Of a stretch of 64,000 bases of DNA, positions 61,855 to 64,000 are shown piece by piece (position 1 is the stretch's first letter; each line of letters starts with the position of its first letter). A program made the position numbers and the translations under genes. Below the pieces are notes generated by a model. It did no database searches, was not told the origin of the DNA, and saw nothing but the letters and a program-made list of their open reading frames with translations. Origin of the DNA: Epiperipatus broadwayi (taxonomy: Eukaryota > Onychophora > Udeonychophora > Euonychophora > Peripatidae); assembly GCA_028023455.1 (NCBI GenBank), contig JAQFVV010006695.1, positions 124,001 to 188,000 on the forward strand. The letters run 5' to 3'.

Positions 61855-62894
61855 GGTTCTACAACTTGGGATGATCCATATAGCATGATGGCGCTGTTGT
61901 TATTGCAAAACAAATAAATATAACATTACCAGGCTTTTTAAAAGAAAAATAATTTTTTTAACTATTTTTTTTTGTTCTTTTTTTTAACCATGTTTTTTTA
62001 CATTTTTTAACAGGTTTTTTTTTCACCAAAATAAATCTATAATTGTTTTTTTTTAATTTTTTTACTGGGTTTATTTTAATTTTTTAAAAACAAATATAAC
62101 TTTATTTTTGGTTTTTAAAACCTTCTGTCTTTTTTTTTGTTTGTTTTTAATTTTTTTTTTTTTTTAACTTCTTTTTAAAACATTTGGTCTTTTATATATA
62201 TATTAAAACATTTGTCTTTTTTTTTTTTTTGGATTTACCAGGGGTTCAGAAACATTTATTTTTATTCATAAACAAATACATATAATATGCCTTTTTTGGG
62301 GGGGGAAATATTTTTTAAATTTCGATTTACATTTTTTGATTTTTTTTTAAAAAAAACATTTTGTTATTTTTAAAATAATGCTTGAAAAACCAAAAAAATA
62401 AAAAATTAACTTTGATTTCATATATACACAAACAATAACAGTTCACTGAAAACTTCTCACAAATTGCGCGACTTTTGCATGAAGTTTGCCGAATCGCGAT
62501 TTACACTCATTTATTAAATTGTGCCACCTAACAAGAAAATTAGGGATGTTTTCCAAATAGGTATAATTTGTAGTTATTCATACAAATTGCAATACATTTA
62601 AAATGAAAAACTTTGAACAGCGTACTGTTACACTTTTCGTGACTACAACTACAGACACTCTTACGATATGCTATTGAATATTCAATACTAATGTCTATAT
62701 ATACAGTCACAAACGTCGCTGATAATATTCACATGCTAGCAGTGTTGGGGAAGTCTTTAGTTCCTCAACATCTAAGTGTTTGAACAGTTTGCAGGTCGTA
62801 AGATCTATGAGCTGCCTTGTAAACAGCATATCTCTGTGCTTTTGCATAGAAACAACACCATCCAGCGGTGTGAATCATTCGAAGTTGTAGAACC
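61855..62894. mobile_element. non-autonomous hAT-like element, 8-bp target duplication
   Basis: Perfect 13-bp inverted ends GGTTCTACAACTT. Flanks TAATTTTC (61847-61854) and TAATTTTT (62895-62902) differ at one base. The right subterminal region (AAACAGCATATCTCTGTGCT ... ACCATCCAGCGGTG, 62815-62876) is homologous to that of the element at 55659-57128. The interior (61940-62400) is T-rich low-complexity DNA. No transposase. Confidence 0.75.
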
Positions 62895-63695
62895 TAATTT
62901 TTTATTATAAAATTTGTTAAAAAAAGATAAAACCTATTTAAATAGAGAAAACCCATGAAATTATATTTTAAATATGTTTTGCATAAGTAAATAATTTAAA
63001 AGGAGATACTCATATTTTTTTTATTTAAATTTTTGAAATTAAAGTATCAGAATGTGTTAAAATATCAAAATGATGCTTTGCTGAACTGCAAAGGAAATAT
63101 TTTAATAATTTTCAAAATATCTTATTATTGAATTTAGATAGGTTTATTTTAGACCTAAATTTAAATTTAAGAGCTACAAAATAATAAATATATTTTTTAT
63201 GATAGTATAAGTGTATCATTAAGTTTTTTTATTAGAAATAGGGAGATTTATTTAAATTATTTCCCACTACAAAAACAATAGAATATTATTATTTTATTAA
63301 ATAAGGATAATATATTGGCACTATTGTTGTAAGGTTTATTTTATTTGAAATGACCGGAGTGAAGGCTATCTTTTTTTTTTGTTATTTACTTGTAAAATTT
63401 ACAGTATAAATACTTTTATATTATTTTTTTTGTTGTAAATATTTTTATTTTATTTTTGTAACATATTGTTATAGATACAATGTTGTTTAATCATAATAAA
63501 ATTGTTAATTTATTTTTTAAAATTAATATCCTGTTTGAGTTTTGATTTGTCTGCATGTTATTCATTTGATTCTTCATTCCACATGCATGATCCATAGAAA
63601 TTAATAGTTTCAAACATTACTTATTTTGCACATGACTCTTAAAGATTGCTTAAAATATTATTTCTATTATACTTGATTGAATATTAAAGTATATA

Positions 63696-63881
<186 letters not shown>

Positions 63882-64000
63882 GATGTGACCATTGATGATT
63901 GTTTTTAAAATGATCCAACACTAATTTGGGATACCTAATATTGCCACTATATGATATTTAAGAATGCCACATAAAATAAATAAAGATTGTATAATTTTTA

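Overview
The window is animal nuclear DNA: very AT-rich, no bacterial-style gene packing, and one spliced protein gene whose short coding exons are separated by introns of about 3 to 11 kb. Six coding exons on the + strand (9942-10123, 16461-16586, 24224-24322, 32959-33124, 44470-44620 and, less surely, 47936-47976) join in frame to 255 codons of coiled coil. They match the central-to-C-terminal part of PIBF1/CEP90, the centriolar satellite and cilium protein, as I remember the vertebrate sequence. The start and end of the gene are not visible. Phylum is uncertain. The retroelement mix and the large AT-rich introns suggest an invertebrate, perhaps an arthropod such as a chelicerate; this is a weak inference.

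Nearly everything else is transposon debris. Non-LTR retrotransposons of one endonuclease/reverse-transcriptase type lie at 3720-4319 (+), 4318-7450 (-), 26560-27605 (+), 30100-32245 (+) and 34745-38290 (-). Penelope-like elements (RT plus GIY-YIG endonuclease) lie at 45.3-47.8 kb in two orientations and at 59.3-60.9 kb. A hAT transposon with readable ends and an 8-bp target duplication spans 54403-58912; it carries two younger insertions and a broken transposase. Elements that share its 8-bp target size but have other ends lie at 55659-57128 and 61855-62894. Foldback/MITE-like palindromes sit at 8836-9617, 12941-13279, 15343-15841, 33225-33452, 36194-36639 and 52347-52955.

The most interesting layer is RNA: several hammerhead ribozyme motifs can be folded by eye. 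Two lie in directly repeated units on the - strand (19473-19531 and 20729-20787), next to a tRNA-promoter-like box. One (29200-29257, +) forms the tip of a palindromic repeat with arms of about 85 bp. A fourth (45865-45921, -), beside the Penelope-like fragments, keeps its helices by compensatory changes but has a mutated core. Together they suggest ribozyme-carrying retroelements in the introns of this PIBF1-like gene.

Layout: 0-10 kb upstream intron or flank with LINEs; 10-48 kb the exons with repeat-filled introns; 48-64 kb a further intron or 3' flank with the hAT nest, a Penelope-like relic and a palindromic ATT/AAT microsatellite. No rRNA, intact tRNA gene, CRISPR array or intact mobile-element ORF was found.
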